Assembly (NCBI GenBank): GCA_013287085.1
Contig: JABDEM010000009.1
Location: 1 to 49,020, forward strand
DNA: 49,020 bases
Reading direction: 5' to 3'
From: Gammaproteobacteria bacterium
GTDB taxonomy: Bacteria; Pseudomonadota; Gammaproteobacteria; DSM-16500
The notes below the pieces were generated by a model. The model made no database searches, had not been told where the DNA came from, and worked only from the letters and a program-made list of their open reading frames with translations. The translations under genes were made by a program, and so were the position numbers. Shown here in pieces: positions 18,481 through 27,307 of this stretch. The stretch's first letter is position 1. The number at the start of each line of letters is the position of its first letter.

Positions 18481-19290
18481 CTACCGATTAGCCGGACCTG
18501 TAGAAGGGCTTTTTTCCGGCGCAAGTGCACTCGCCAAATACTGATCAATAATCCCAAGAACGTCGCGTGGTAATATGTTTTTTAATTCACTAAAAGGATC
18601 TTCTTTGACTGGGCTTGAGATGTGCGACGAGGATGAGCTAGAAAAAAATGCACTTGATGAACTAAATGCAGATGAAGAAGGTGCAGATGAACTACTGGAT
18701 CTAACAGGTATTAATAGTTCTCGAGCCGCTGCAGTTAGACTACGTTCTTTTAATTCCTGTTCTGCTGCATCTAGGTCATCACTAGCAATTAAGGAATTAA
18801 ATGAAATAGGTTGGTTTAAGTTAGGAAGTGTTTCATGACTCGTGTCGATAGGGAAGTTTGGATCTCCACCCAAAGATATAAAAGGTTTCATTATCCATTT
18901 ACATAAAGAAGAGGATCTTGTGCATTTTAGCGAAGCGAGAATAAAACCAAGCCCTGTTAATAAACAAAAGAGAGTGGAGAAATCCACAATTGGTTTGTCT
19001 CTGGGTGCGACTTTGGTTTCCTCTTCTCCTAAATTAATAAGCGTAAATATCCCCATACCAAGTAATGCGCATCCACCAAAAAAAGATTGTGCCTTAGAGA
19101 GGGGTATGTCTCGTCGGCTGCGCAAATCATTCAACGCTGTTTCTGTTGCATTGATTTCTGTTTTTTCTTCCGCAGGCGTTAAAACGCGAGGTTGTCTAGT
19201 GCTAGCGGTACTTCCATAAGAAGCAGCAGCTCCACCCGATAACAAGGGCTCTTGTTGCGCTTCAAGATCTCTCTGGTCGTCACGTTGCAT
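18481..19290 (-). CDS. Unrecognised poly-Ser membrane protein, paralogue 2 of tandem pair
   Basis: 269 residues. Its opening, MQRDDQRDLEAQQE, and about 100 bp of DNA around the start are nearly identical to those of the next gene upstream (19348-20190). Two hydrophobic segments follow (AQSFFGGCALLGMGIFTLI and FSTLFCLLTGLGFILASL), then a serine-rich linker and a conserved C-terminal block DPFSELKNILPRDVLGIIDQ. No enzyme motif is recognised. There is no separate promoter box in the 57-bp gap to the upstream paralogue, so both are probably read from the PmrA-box promoter at 20227-20259. The RBS is GAGG in the shared leader. Candidate effector by promoter and context only. Confidence 0.7.
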   Translation of the reverse strand: MQRDDQRDLEAQQEPLLSGGAAASYGSTASTRQPRVLTPAEEKTEINATETALNDLRSRRDIPLSKAQSFFGGCALLGMGIFTLINLGEEETKVAPRDKPIVDFSTLFCLLTGLGFILASLKCTRSSSLCKWIMKPFISLGGDPNFPIDTSHETLPNLNQPISFNSLIASDDLDAAEQELKERSLTAAARELLIPVRSSSSSAPSSSAFSSSSAFFSSSSSSHISSPVKEDPFSELKNILPRDVLGIIDQYLASALAPEKSPSTGPANR

Positions 19291-19308
19291 AAAATCCTCG
19301 TTTTTTAG
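19207..19308 (-). repeat. Direct repeat, copy A: start and leader of paralogue 2
   Basis: 102 bp matching 20107-20208 at a fixed 900-bp offset with only three differences (at 19220, 19247 and 19273). It spans the RBS, the start codon and the first ~27 codons. Confidence 0.95.
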
Positions 19309-19347
19309 TAATAAAAGATGAGCGCGATCGAGTAGACCGAGGGAATT

Positions 19348-20190
19348 TTAACGCTTAGCAGGCTTCGTAAATGAAGTCTCCCCAGGTGCGAGCGTGCGAC
19401 TAGCCAAGTATTCATCAATAATGGTAAGAACATCATGAGGTAATTGCTCCCTTAGTTCACTAAATGGATCATCTATTGCTCTGCTTGAAGTTAGCGAAGA
19501 AGATGAGCTAGAAAATAATGCGCTCGATGAACTAGAGACAGAAGTAGATGATGAAGATGAACTGCTACTGGATCTATTAGGTATTAACAACATTCTAGCT
19601 GCTATGGTCCGCTCTTGTTCTCTTAAGTCTATTTCTTCTTTTGCATCTAACTGACTTTGTACTCGATAAGGATTGCTAGGATGAGGATTACCTATTTGAG
19701 CATAAGGTGGTACCGCAGCTAATTCTTCGATAACAGCGGTTTGGATCGGAGTAACTCCCCAAAAACGATTGATAACAGGCTCAATGAGGGATTTGTAAAA
19801 AGAAGTGGATCTCCCGCATTTTGTTGAGAATGTAATACAAGTCAGGCCAAGGAAAATATATGAAATCAATAAAATATCTTTTGCTGCTATTTGACCGGGA
19901 GTATATGGCAGAGATTTCACATCTTCATTAAGTGACTGATTTACAAATAATATAAAGCAAATTACCGCAATTCCAGCGAGAAAATTCTGTTTGCTATTGG
20001 CAGCCTCGTCAAGTCTATGTCGATAATCATTAAAAGTTTCTTTAACTTCATTTAATTCTTTTGCTTCTTCTTCAGGTCTTAAAACTCGCGGTTGCGGTAT
20101 ACGATCCGTACTTCCATAACAAGCAGCAGCTCCACCCGATAACAAGTGCTCTTGTTGCGCTTCAAGATCTCTTTGGTCGTCACGTTGCAT
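19348..20190 (-). CDS. Unrecognised poly-Ser membrane protein, paralogue 1 of tandem pair; PmrA-box promoter
   Basis: 280 residues with the same plan as its downstream paralogue: near-identical N-terminus (MQRDDQRDLEAQQEHLLSGG), a diverged middle with two hydrophobic segments (NFLAGIAVICFILFVNQSL; DILLISYIFLGLTCITF), a serine-rich linker (nine serines, then TSVSSSSS), and a C-terminal block DPFSELREQLPHDVLTIIDE. The LPxDVLxIIDxYLA segment loosely recalls the F-box opening helix (LPxEhlxxIhxxL), but this is a pattern resemblance only. It is the first gene after a PmrA-box-like promoter. Candidate secreted membrane-active effector by inference. Confidence 0.72.
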   Translation of the reverse strand: MQRDDQRDLEAQQEHLLSGGAAACYGSTDRIPQPRVLRPEEEAKELNEVKETFNDYRHRLDEAANSKQNFLAGIAVICFILFVNQSLNEDVKSLPYTPGQIAAKDILLISYIFLGLTCITFSTKCGRSTSFYKSLIEPVINRFWGVTPIQTAVIEELAAVPPYAQIGNPHPSNPYRVQSQLDAKEEIDLREQERTIAARMLLIPNRSSSSSSSSSTSVSSSSSALFSSSSSSLTSSRAIDDPFSELREQLPHDVLTIIDEYLASRTLAPGETSFTKPAKR

Positions 20191-20208
20191 AAAATCCTCG
20201 TTTTTTAG
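20107..20208 (-). repeat. Direct repeat, copy B: start and leader of paralogue 1
   Basis: Partner of the repeat at 19207-19308, 99 of 102 positions identical, while the protein middles behind the two copies are far more diverged. Confidence 0.95.
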
Positions 20209-20226
20209 AATATTCGTTAGTCAGCT

Positions 20227-20259
20227 AGTATATAGAGCAAACCTTAAGGAAATATTAAG
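20227..20259 (-). promoter_or_regulatory. PmrA-box-like promoter of the tandem paralogues
   Basis: Minus strand: CTTAATATTTCCTTAAG (20259-20243), 10 bp, TATACT (-10, 20232-20227). The box is identical base for base to those at 17608 and 44291. The start codon is 52 bp beyond the box. It shares the intergenic region with the divergent box at 20303. Confidence 0.8.
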
Positions 20260-20302
20260 AGATTAACTAATTGAATACAAAGAGAAAATTTAATTAAAGA
20301 CT

Positions 20303-20335
20303 CTTAAGAAAACCTTAAGGTTGTTCTTGTATCAT
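20303..20335 (+). promoter_or_regulatory. PmrA-box-like promoter of the gene at 20367
   Basis: Plus strand: CTTAAG-AAAAC-CTTAAG (20303-20319), two perfect half-sites with a 5-bp spacer, then 10 bp, then TATCAT (-10, 20330-20335). The start codon is 47 bp beyond the box. The half-sites fit YTTAAK-N5-YTTAAK. Confidence 0.78.
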
Positions 20336-20366
20336 TGAATCAACTATAAATGAGGATGAGGGCGCT

Positions 20367-21422
20367 ATGTTTTATCAATTTTACAATCAATACAAACAAG
20401 GTAAGTTACTTCACCGTAGTGTCTCTCAAAACATCCGTAGGCACTATAAAGAAATTACTGCGGGATTACCTGGCCCCGAATATAGCGATAAAAAGTGGTC
20501 TTCTTTAGGCGAATATGAAACCTATATAGAAGAAGAATTGGCAAAACCAACAGTCCAACCTACGCGTTTTGGTGGACCCTATCCTGCTGGTCCTGTCCTT
20601 CGTCAAGAAAGCAACGCAGTTTTAATGGGAAACAAATTTGCAGAACGTATTTCAGCGAACCAACGCGTTACAGATGATGATAAAAAAATTTTAGAAAGTG
20701 GTAGTTGGGAAAATTTTATTGATTATTATTTCTATAATGTATTAGATAACTTTTCCAAAGATTATTATCGTTATAGTTATAGTTTTTCTGGCTGGAAATC
20801 AACATATAGGGGACATTCTATCCCGGATAGGGAATTATTTCTTTTGGGAGAATGTAATGCAATCTTACAAACTCTGTCATCACCTGTTTTTTTAGCTAAT
20901 TTTGATCCAAGTAAAAAGAATGAATTATTAAATGAAGTAAAAAACATAGGTCGTCTTTGTTATTATTTACCGCAAACTCCTAAGAGCGAGTTAAATAAAA
21001 TAATTATGGGTGATGAAAATGGTATAAGGGAAATAAAAGAACAGTTTAGACAAATAACACACTCAGACTCAGGGTCGTCATATCCCCCTCACTTTGACAA
21101 TTTCACCTCTTTTAGATCCATTAATAACCTAGAAATTAGGCAAGCTTTTTTGGAAGGGCAGCGTGAGGAAGAATTAAATTATAAAGGTGCTTGTGTTGAT
21201 CTTGCTCTTAATATATTCGTGATTGGCGCAGGTGTAGGACTTTATTTAGGAGGAGTTCTTGCTGCCGCTGTTGTTATTCCAGCAATTATTGTTGCTATGC
21301 TTTTAATCGAGAAGACTAATGTAGGACCTACCATCTGGTGCAAATTATTTTCTGGCAAACAACGACTGGAAATGCAGCAAGGGCCTCAGCCTGATCCTAG
21401 ATACTTACCTACATCGGCGTGA
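20367..21422 (+). CDS. Unrecognised protein with C-terminal membrane hairpin; PmrA-box promoter
   Basis: 351 residues. The first ~265 are soluble, rich in Tyr and charged residues (for example YYRYSYSFSGWKSTYRG), with no known motif. A hydrophobic hairpin near the C-terminus (LALNIFVIGAGVGLYLGGVL, AAAVVIPAIIVAMLLIE) is followed by a ~40-residue hydrophilic tail ending PDPRYLPTSA. This soluble-head, late-hairpin plan resembles the gene at 16652, without sequence similarity that I can see. The start ATG follows GAGG/AGGG. Divergent from the tandem paralogues and controlled by its own box, it is a candidate effector by inference. Confidence 0.7.
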   Translation: MFYQFYNQYKQGKLLHRSVSQNIRRHYKEITAGLPGPEYSDKKWSSLGEYETYIEEELAKPTVQPTRFGGPYPAGPVLRQESNAVLMGNKFAERISANQRVTDDDKKILESGSWENFIDYYFYNVLDNFSKDYYRYSYSFSGWKSTYRGHSIPDRELFLLGECNAILQTLSSPVFLANFDPSKKNELLNEVKNIGRLCYYLPQTPKSELNKIIMGDENGIREIKEQFRQITHSDSGSSYPPHFDNFTSFRSINNLEIRQAFLEGQREEELNYKGACVDLALNIFVIGAGVGLYLGGVLAAAVVIPAIIVAMLLIEKTNVGPTIWCKLFSGKQRLEMQQGPQPDPRYLPTSA

Positions 21423-21438
21423 TCATTAGAGTTTAGAG

Positions 21439-23805
21439 TTACGGCACCTTCACTTGATTAAGCAGTTTATGCACCTCGAGCTCAAACTGGCTAAACAACT
21501 GCGGAATATCATCAAAGCGCTGTTTCTTTAGTGCGGTCTCGAAAGTGGCGATAGCGTTTCTTAAGCTAGGCACGTCGCAGTAACAAACTGCGCCGTGTAA
21601 TCTGTGTAGGCTTTGTAATAAATTTTCGTAGTCATTATTAATTTTAGCTCGTTTTATTTCCTCAAAATCTTTCTTTAAAGTATGTAAAAGTAATTCTAAC
21701 ATTTCTTGCGCGACTATTTTTACATTTTTGGGAGTAGGAGAAATTTCTATTAATGGATTTTGATCTAAAAGACATCTTTTAATGGATTTAATTAAATCGA
21801 TTTTGGAAATAGGTTTTAACAAAGCATCATCAAACCCTTTATGAATTAATTCTTGATATTCATTATCAGCAATATGCGCTGATACAGCAATAATAGGCGT
21901 ATGTTGATTTTTATTGGGCTCTGCCCGAATAATTTTTAAAATTTCCGTGCCATCCATAAGTGGCATGCGTAAATCCATTAAGACGATATCAAATTTTTCT
22001 TTTTTTAATAATTCTAAAGCGACTTTGCTATTATTTTCAATTTTAACGAACGCATGTGAGTTTGTTAATAAAGCGCCGATGAGATTAGCATTATGAAAAT
22101 TATCATCTACACATAAAATATTTTTATTGCGCAGAATATCATCTTCAGAAGAGTTGGCTAATTTAAGATTATTATCTTTGACATCTGAGAGATGATAAAT
22201 TATGTGATAAAGATGGGCGTGTGTGACGGGTTTAGTTAAGAAGAAGGAAGCTTGATCGCTTAAAAATAAGTGTTCGACTGTTTGTTCTGAAGATGAACTT
22301 AACAGTAAAATAGGGCCATGATAATACTGTCTTAGTGCAAAATAAGATTGGGTTAAGAGATCTGGATTGGCCGCTTGATAAGGGTCAGTGCCAATAATGA
22401 CGAGATCCACTTCAGGTCTTTCTTGTTTGAAACTGTCGATAAGCAATTCCAGTGTTTCATGCGGATCGGTATTAATATGCCAATTTTCTAAAATATTCTT
22501 AAGGCTTGCGCGTACCAATGGATGGGTGTCAAAAAATGCAATACGATTATGGGGTAAATGCAGTCTATGATCATCCGGTTGTGCAGAGACTTTTTCTGCG
22601 GTAATGGTGACCCAGAAAGTAGAACCTTCACCCGGTGTGCTATCTAAGCCAATTTTTCCTGCCATTTGATCCACTAATTTAGTACAAATGGCAAGTCCCA
22701 ATCCTGTGCCACCGTATTTTCTGGTGATGCTCGCATCGGCTTGTTGAAAGGCTCTAAAAATAGATTTTTGATCTTTAGGTAAAAGTCCTATCCCCGTATC
22801 TGACACTGAAAATTTAAGTTTAATCGAATTAGGTGTATTTTTTTCTACCGTGAGGCGGACAATCACTTCACCCATTTCCGTAAATTTAATGGCATTGGAG
22901 ATGAGATTTGTCATGATTTGTTTAATACGCAGCGGATCCCCTATAATTTTTTGCGGTACGGCTTTATCCGTAATAGCAACAAATTCAAGTTTTTTGGCAT
23001 AGGCTAAAGGCGACATAATAGTAATGACTTCGTCTATACAATCTCTAATATCAAACACTAAAGATTCTAATCGTACGTGCCCTGAATCCAGACGCGAAAA
23101 ATCTAAAATATTATTGACAAGGGTTAGTAAATTTAAAGTAGATTTTTGTATCGTAGTTAAATAAGTTCTTTGTAAAGCAGTTAATTTAGATTCTAATAAT
23201 AAATTAGTAAATCCAATGATACCATTCATTGGGGTCCGAATTTCATGACTCATGTTCGCTATAAATTCAGATTTAATTCGACTGGCTTCTAAAGCTTCTT
23301 TTTGGGCGCGAGCGAGTGCTACGTTTTGAATTTCAATGGTTTCTAAGGATCGTTTTAAATCAGAAGTGGCTTGATCTACGTTTTCTTGTAATTCGTCACG
23401 CAAGCCTTGCATCACTTCCGCCATGTTATTAATGCCTTCTTCTAACTCTTCCATTTCACCTTGGCTATTAATAGTAATGCGCGATTCTAGTTCGCCTTTT
23501 TCTAATTTTTTAATCACTTCTTGCATTCTAACTAAAGGAGCAGTTAATCTTTCTGAAATATGTTTAGCTAATAAGATGCTAATAATGATTGCTGCCATTA
23601 AAATTAACAAAGTCCAAGTGATAGACTTATATTCATTAAGTAATAATTGTGCTTGGGAAAAATGACTGTCAAAACGCACATGATCGGCAAATTCCAGTTC
23701 AGAAATTCGAGCGGCAATCATATAGGCGCCCAGTAGAATAGAAATAAGCAGGGTAGGTAGTAGCGTAAAAGTAAACACCCGCGATTTAATTTTAAAAACT
23801 TTCAT
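21439..23805 (-). CDS. barA: BarA/LetS-like hybrid sensor histidine kinase
   Basis: 788 residues. Two N-terminal spans (~10-31 and ~62-80) enclose only ~30 periplasmic residues, against well over 100 in E. coli BarA. Then a HAMP and coiled coil; HisKA with H187 in [12 protein letters not shown]; an HATPase ([22 protein letters not shown]); a degenerate receiver-like region (~420-540); a true receiver with D611 ([13 protein letters not shown]); and an HPt domain with H737 ([11 protein letters not shown]). This is the unorthodox His-Asp-His relay of BarA/GacS/LetS, which feeds the UvrY/GacA/LetA regulator and the CsrA small-RNA switch. Adjacency to relA and rlmD, as seen near barA in E. coli, supports the name. 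No letA/uvrY is in the window. Confidence 0.85.
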   Translation of the reverse strand: MKVFKIKSRVFTFTLLPTLLISILLGAYMIAARISELEFADHVRFDSHFSQAQLLLNEYKSITWTLLILMAAIIISILLAKHISERLTAPLVRMQEVIKKLEKGELESRITINSQGEMEELEEGINNMAEVMQGLRDELQENVDQATSDLKRSLETIEIQNVALARAQKEALEASRIKSEFIANMSHEIRTPMNGIIGFTNLLLESKLTALQRTYLTTIQKSTLNLLTLVNNILDFSRLDSGHVRLESLVFDIRDCIDEVITIMSPLAYAKKLEFVAITDKAVPQKIIGDPLRIKQIMTNLISNAIKFTEMGEVIVRLTVEKNTPNSIKLKFSVSDTGIGLLPKDQKSIFRAFQQADASITRKYGGTGLGLAICTKLVDQMAGKIGLDSTPGEGSTFWVTITAEKVSAQPDDHRLHLPHNRIAFFDTHPLVRASLKNILENWHINTDPHETLELLIDSFKQERPEVDLVIIGTDPYQAANPDLLTQSYFALRQYYHGPILLLSSSSEQTVEHLFLSDQASFFLTKPVTHAHLYHIIYHLSDVKDNNLKLANSSEDDILRNKNILCVDDNFHNANLIGALLTNSHAFVKIENNSKVALELLKKEKFDIVLMDLRMPLMDGTEILKIIRAEPNKNQHTPIIAVSAHIADNEYQELIHKGFDDALLKPISKIDLIKSIKRCLLDQNPLIEISPTPKNVKIVAQEMLELLLHTLKKDFEEIKRAKINNDYENLLQSLHRLHGAVCYCDVPSLRNAIATFETALKKQRFDDIPQLFSQFELEVHKLLNQVKVP

Positions 23806-23816
23806 AGCCCTAGCCT

Positions 23817-25730
23817 CTACTCGCTGATTCTTTTGACTTCGATAATAGAATGTAATTGTTTGATTTTGCTAATTAATTGCTTAAGCTGGTCGGAATCTTG
23901 TATTTCAACCGTCACGGTTATGTTTATCATATTCGTTTTTTGATTCAAGGTCGAATTAAAACTAATTAAAGTAATTTTCATCAAAGTGATTAAATTGGTC
24001 ATTTCTTTCATAATATTGCTATGACCTTCTGCTTTAATAAATAAATCAGCATAATAGCGACCGATTTTTTTACTATCCCAGGAAACTTGAATTAAACGAT
24101 TTTCAAGATTTTGTAATCTGTGCGAAATATTGCGACATTCTTTACTGTGTATACTGATCCCACGCCCTTGAGTAATATAGCCAATGATTGCTTCGCCCGG
24201 AATGGGTTTGCAACACTTTGCAATGCGAGTTAATAAATCATCGATGCCTTCAATGGTTAAACTTTTAGGTGAGCTCGCCGATTTTTTGGCAATAGGAAGT
24301 AAAGTCGGAGCAGCAGTTTCAGGTTTGGTGGGCGCGACTGGTTTGGGTTGATCTAATTGTCTAAACCATTGCGCTACTTTCGCGCGTGCACGGCTGGTTT
24401 TTAGGTAGCCATAGTCTGGATTTAACCAATCACGGCTAGGAGTGCCATTGGCGGTCGTGAGTATTTCAATTTGATCCCCAGTTTGCAAAATATATTTTAA
24501 AGAAACAATATGTCCTTTAATTTTAGCACCCCGCGTGCGATGTCCTAGATCACTATGTAAATGATAAGCAAAATCAAGCGGTGTTGCTCCGTATGGCATT
24601 TCAATAATATCGCCTAAAGGGGTGAACACATAAACTCTATCCGAAAAAATTTCAGCAGTGCTTTTACCGGTTTGTTTAGTAGGGCTAATATCTTGTTGCC
24701 AAGCTAATAATTGTCTTAAATAAGTAATTTTATCTTCATAATTTAATTTTTGATGAGTTTCTTTATAAATCCAATGGGCTGCAACACCATGTTCTGCTTC
24801 GTTATGCATATCATGAGTGCGAATTTGAATTTCTAAGGTTTTATCTTCGGGGCCAATAACAGCGGTATGAATTGATCTATAACCATTCGCTTTTGGATGT
24901 GCAATATAATCATCAAACTCGTTTGAGATGGGTTCCCAAAGTGAATGTACGATGCTTAAAGCTGTATAGCAATCTTCAATGCTGGGAACTAAAATTCGCA
25001 CTGCGCTATAATCATAGATATCAGAGTAATCTAAATTTTTTTTCTGTTTTTTTAAATAAATACTATAAATATGTTTTGCGCGTCCGGTGACCTCTGCATT
25101 CGGAAGACGGTTTTTTATTTCTTGGACTATATTTTTGATGCGTTTATCGCGATCAATACGTTTTTCAGATAAATAATTGGCGATGGTTTTATAAGTCGTT
25201 GGATTTAAATAATGAAACGCTAAATCTTCTAATTCCCATTTTATTTGACCTATGCCTAGGCGATTAGCAAGCGGTGCATATAAATCCATTGTTTCTTGCG
25301 CTAAGGGTTTGCGTGCTTCCGCATGAAGATGTTTAATACTACGCATTAAAGAAACACGTTCAGCGAGTTTAATTAAAACCACTCGTATATCTTTAGCCAT
25401 GACTAATAATATTTTTCGCAAGCGATCGGTTTGGGTTTGATCACGAGCTTTATTAGATAAAGTATCAATGGGTTTCATTTGTAAAACATTGCCGACTAAA
25501 CTTGCGACTTCTTCACCAAATTCTTGGCTAACGGTTTCTAAAGCAATAGGAGTTTGATCTCTGCCACTTAAAATAATACTGGCAATGGCTGAGGCTTCAT
25601 CTAATTTAAGATCCAACAAGATTTCGGCGGTTTCAAGACCTTGTTTAGCATTCGCGCTAAATTCACAGGCTTTTTTGATAAGAGGGGTGTCAGTTAAACG
25701 ATCAGACAATTGTTCTTTGATTTTGACCAT
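23817..25730 (-). CDS. relA: GTP pyrophosphokinase RelA
   Basis: 637 residues (E. coli RelA has 744). Order: an inactive HD-like region lacking the HDxxED of SpoT; a synthetase domain with [10 protein letters not shown] and the E271-F-D-D motif in [10 protein letters not shown], typical of monofunctional RelA rather than the RxKD of bifunctional enzymes, and NGYRSIHT; a TGS domain ([20 protein letters not shown]); a zinc-finger-like region with [10 protein letters not shown]; and a C-terminal ACT domain. It makes (p)ppGpp on stalled ribosomes. It starts 2 bp after rlmD and ends 11 bp before barA, so the three form an operon. Confidence 0.93.
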   Translation of the reverse strand: MVKIKEQLSDRLTDTPLIKKACEFSANAKQGLETAEILLDLKLDEASAIASIILSGRDQTPIALETVSQEFGEEVASLVGNVLQMKPIDTLSNKARDQTQTDRLRKILLVMAKDIRVVLIKLAERVSLMRSIKHLHAEARKPLAQETMDLYAPLANRLGIGQIKWELEDLAFHYLNPTTYKTIANYLSEKRIDRDKRIKNIVQEIKNRLPNAEVTGRAKHIYSIYLKKQKKNLDYSDIYDYSAVRILVPSIEDCYTALSIVHSLWEPISNEFDDYIAHPKANGYRSIHTAVIGPEDKTLEIQIRTHDMHNEAEHGVAAHWIYKETHQKLNYEDKITYLRQLLAWQQDISPTKQTGKSTAEIFSDRVYVFTPLGDIIEMPYGATPLDFAYHLHSDLGHRTRGAKIKGHIVSLKYILQTGDQIEILTTANGTPSRDWLNPDYGYLKTSRARAKVAQWFRQLDQPKPVAPTKPETAAPTLLPIAKKSASSPKSLTIEGIDDLLTRIAKCCKPIPGEAIIGYITQGRGISIHSKECRNISHRLQNLENRLIQVSWDSKKIGRYYADLFIKAEGHSNIMKEMTNLITLMKITLISFNSTLNQKTNMINITVTVEIQDSDQLKQLISKIKQLHSIIEVKRISE

Positions 25731-25732
25731 TT

Positions 25733-27040
25733 TTATTTTGCCTCAAAGCACGCAATCGCTTCAATATGATTGGTGTGAGGGAACATATTAATAACCCCGA
25801 CTTGTTTTAATTGATAACCATAGGTATTCACTAATTCACCTGCATCACGCGCGAGGGTCGCTGGATTACAAGAAACATAGACTATACATTTAGCATACAT
25901 TGCAGCGACTAACGGAATAATTTCTTTAGCACCGGTGCGCGGAGGATCTAATAAAATTTTATCGTATTTTTGATTCAGGGCATTAATGGTGTTAGTCGTA
26001 TCCATTAAATTAGTCGCATAAAATTCTACATTGCTAATATTATTTAATTTGGCGTTTTCATAAGCTCTTTGCACCATTTTCTGATCGCCTTCAATGCCTA
26101 CGACTTGTTTTGCATATTTTGCGAGGGGTAAGGTAAAGTTTCCCAAGCCACAAAATAAATCTAATATTTTTTCATTAGGTTGCGGATCAAGAAGCTTCAG
26201 CGCTTGGCGGAGCATGAGTTGATTCACTTCGCCATTTACCTGTACGAAATCTAGGGGATGAAATTGCATTTCTAATTGATAATCGGGTAAAAAATAAGAA
26301 AGCAGTTCAGGGCTATTTTTAGGAAATAATTTAGTAATAGGTTTTGGAGGATTAGGTTGCAAATAAATACTCATTTGATTTTTTTCACCAAATTCGCTTA
26401 ATTTATCTAAATCTTCTTGCGGTAAATCCGTCATATGACGAAATACAAGTGCGCATTCTTTATCACCAAGGGCGACTTCAATTTGGGGGATTTGTTGAAA
26501 TTGGCTAAGCGATGCGATCATATCACTCAAGGCAGTTAGGTTATAACCGACTTTGCGTTGCAATACGTCGCAAGTTTTTAATTCAGCCAGGTAATGGCTC
26601 ATTTTTTCTCTAAACCCAACCAGTACTTTTTCTTTCTTTTTGACATAACGCACGCCCAATCGCGCGCGACGACGATAACCCCAAGGTTCACCTGTAATAG
26701 GAGGTAAAATAGTTTCTGCTTTAACTTTGCCAAAATGTTGTAATTGTTCTAGCAATACTTGTTGTTTAAATAAAATTTGATGGTCGATTTTCACATGTTG
26801 CATACTGCAGCCACCACAAATCCCAAAATGAGGACATAAAGGGGTAGTGCGGGCATCTGAAGGATTTGAAATTTCTAGGGCTTTGGCTTCATGATAGTTT
26901 TTGTGTCTTTTAAGGATTTCGCATAGCGCAGTTTCGCCGGGTAAGGCCCCCTCTACAAAGGTGGTAATCCCGTTAATGGTCGCAATCCCGCGCCCGTCGT
27001 GGCTTAACCCGTGAATCTCTGCTTTAATAGGTATATTCAT
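25733..27040 (-). CDS. rlmD: 23S rRNA (uracil(1939)-C5)-methyltransferase RlmD
   Basis: 435 residues from ATG 27040, chosen because the protein then opens with the TRAM domain (AEIHGLSHDGRGIA); the frame reaching 27091 adds a non-homologous leader. Fe-S cysteines C69, C75, C78 lie in CPHFGICGGCSMQH. The SAM-binding motif ILDLFCGLGNFTLPLA, the catalytic cysteine in VYVSCNPATLARD and the DPPRTGA motif are intact. It methylates U1939 of 23S rRNA. First gene of the rlmD-relA-barA operon, divergent from the aminotransferase. Confidence 0.95.
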   Translation of the reverse strand: MNIPIKAEIHGLSHDGRGIATINGITTFVEGALPGETALCEILKRHKNYHEAKALEISNPSDARTTPLCPHFGICGGCSMQHVKIDHQILFKQQVLLEQLQHFGKVKAETILPPITGEPWGYRRRARLGVRYVKKKEKVLVGFREKMSHYLAELKTCDVLQRKVGYNLTALSDMIASLSQFQQIPQIEVALGDKECALVFRHMTDLPQEDLDKLSEFGEKNQMSIYLQPNPPKPITKLFPKNSPELLSYFLPDYQLEMQFHPLDFVQVNGEVNQLMLRQALKLLDPQPNEKILDLFCGLGNFTLPLAKYAKQVVGIEGDQKMVQRAYENAKLNNISNVEFYATNLMDTTNTINALNQKYDKILLDPPRTGAKEIIPLVAAMYAKCIVYVSCNPATLARDAGELVNTYGYQLKQVGVINMFPHTNHIEAIACFEAK

Positions 27041-27084
27041 AGTGTGCTTGTTTTTACAAGAATTATGCCAAAGAGTCAACAGAA

Positions 27085-27113
27085 GTGGCAAATTTAGAAA
27101 CTTGGACTATACT
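27085..27113 (+). promoter_or_regulatory. Possible promoter of the ornithine aminotransferase transcript
   Basis: TATACT (27108-27113) with a poor -35 (GTGGCA, 27085-27090) at 17 bp. If used, the leader RNA would be about 190 nt long. Confidence 0.35.
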
Positions 27114-27145
27114 AAATATGAGTGTTTTTGATGGGAATTTTGTCC

Positions 27146-27264
27146 AGAACCTAACAGCGAGAAGCTATTAAGGAAACTGACTTGGGACGTGGTGAGCACG
27201 TCTCGCTTAGACGAGAAAGCCTAAAGCGTCACAGAAGTTTCCAAATTGATGTAAAGAAGGTTCT
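27146..27264 (+). promoter_or_regulatory. Structured leader RNA candidate (nested stems)
   Basis: Nested complementary segments on the plus strand: AGAACC (27146-27151) with GGTTCT (27259-27264); GGAAACT (27172-27178) with AGTTTCC (27236-27242); inside these, GACGTG (27186-27191) with CACGTC (27197-27202), loop GTGAG. An alternative hairpin TCTCG (27201-27205)/CGAGA (27212-27216) competes with the last one for two bases. A further CAGG/CCTG hairpin (27266-27277) follows. All lie in the untranslated leader before ATG 27308. I could not match it to a known riboswitch class. Confidence 0.45.
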
Positions 27265-27307
27265 ACAGGCAGTCCTGCAAAAACACTCCTTTATTTTAAG
27301 GATTATC

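Noticed and set aside
18575-19219. Plus-strand frames opposite the poly-Ser gene, rich in Asp/Glu
   Set aside because: They are the antisense of the serine tract and membrane segments of a gene supported by a conserved paralogue and a shared leader.
27182-27307. N-terminal extension of ornithine aminotransferase from TTG 27182
   Set aside because: The extra 42 residues are highly basic and unlike the family, the stretch forms RNA stems, and ATG 27308 has AAGGA at the right distance.
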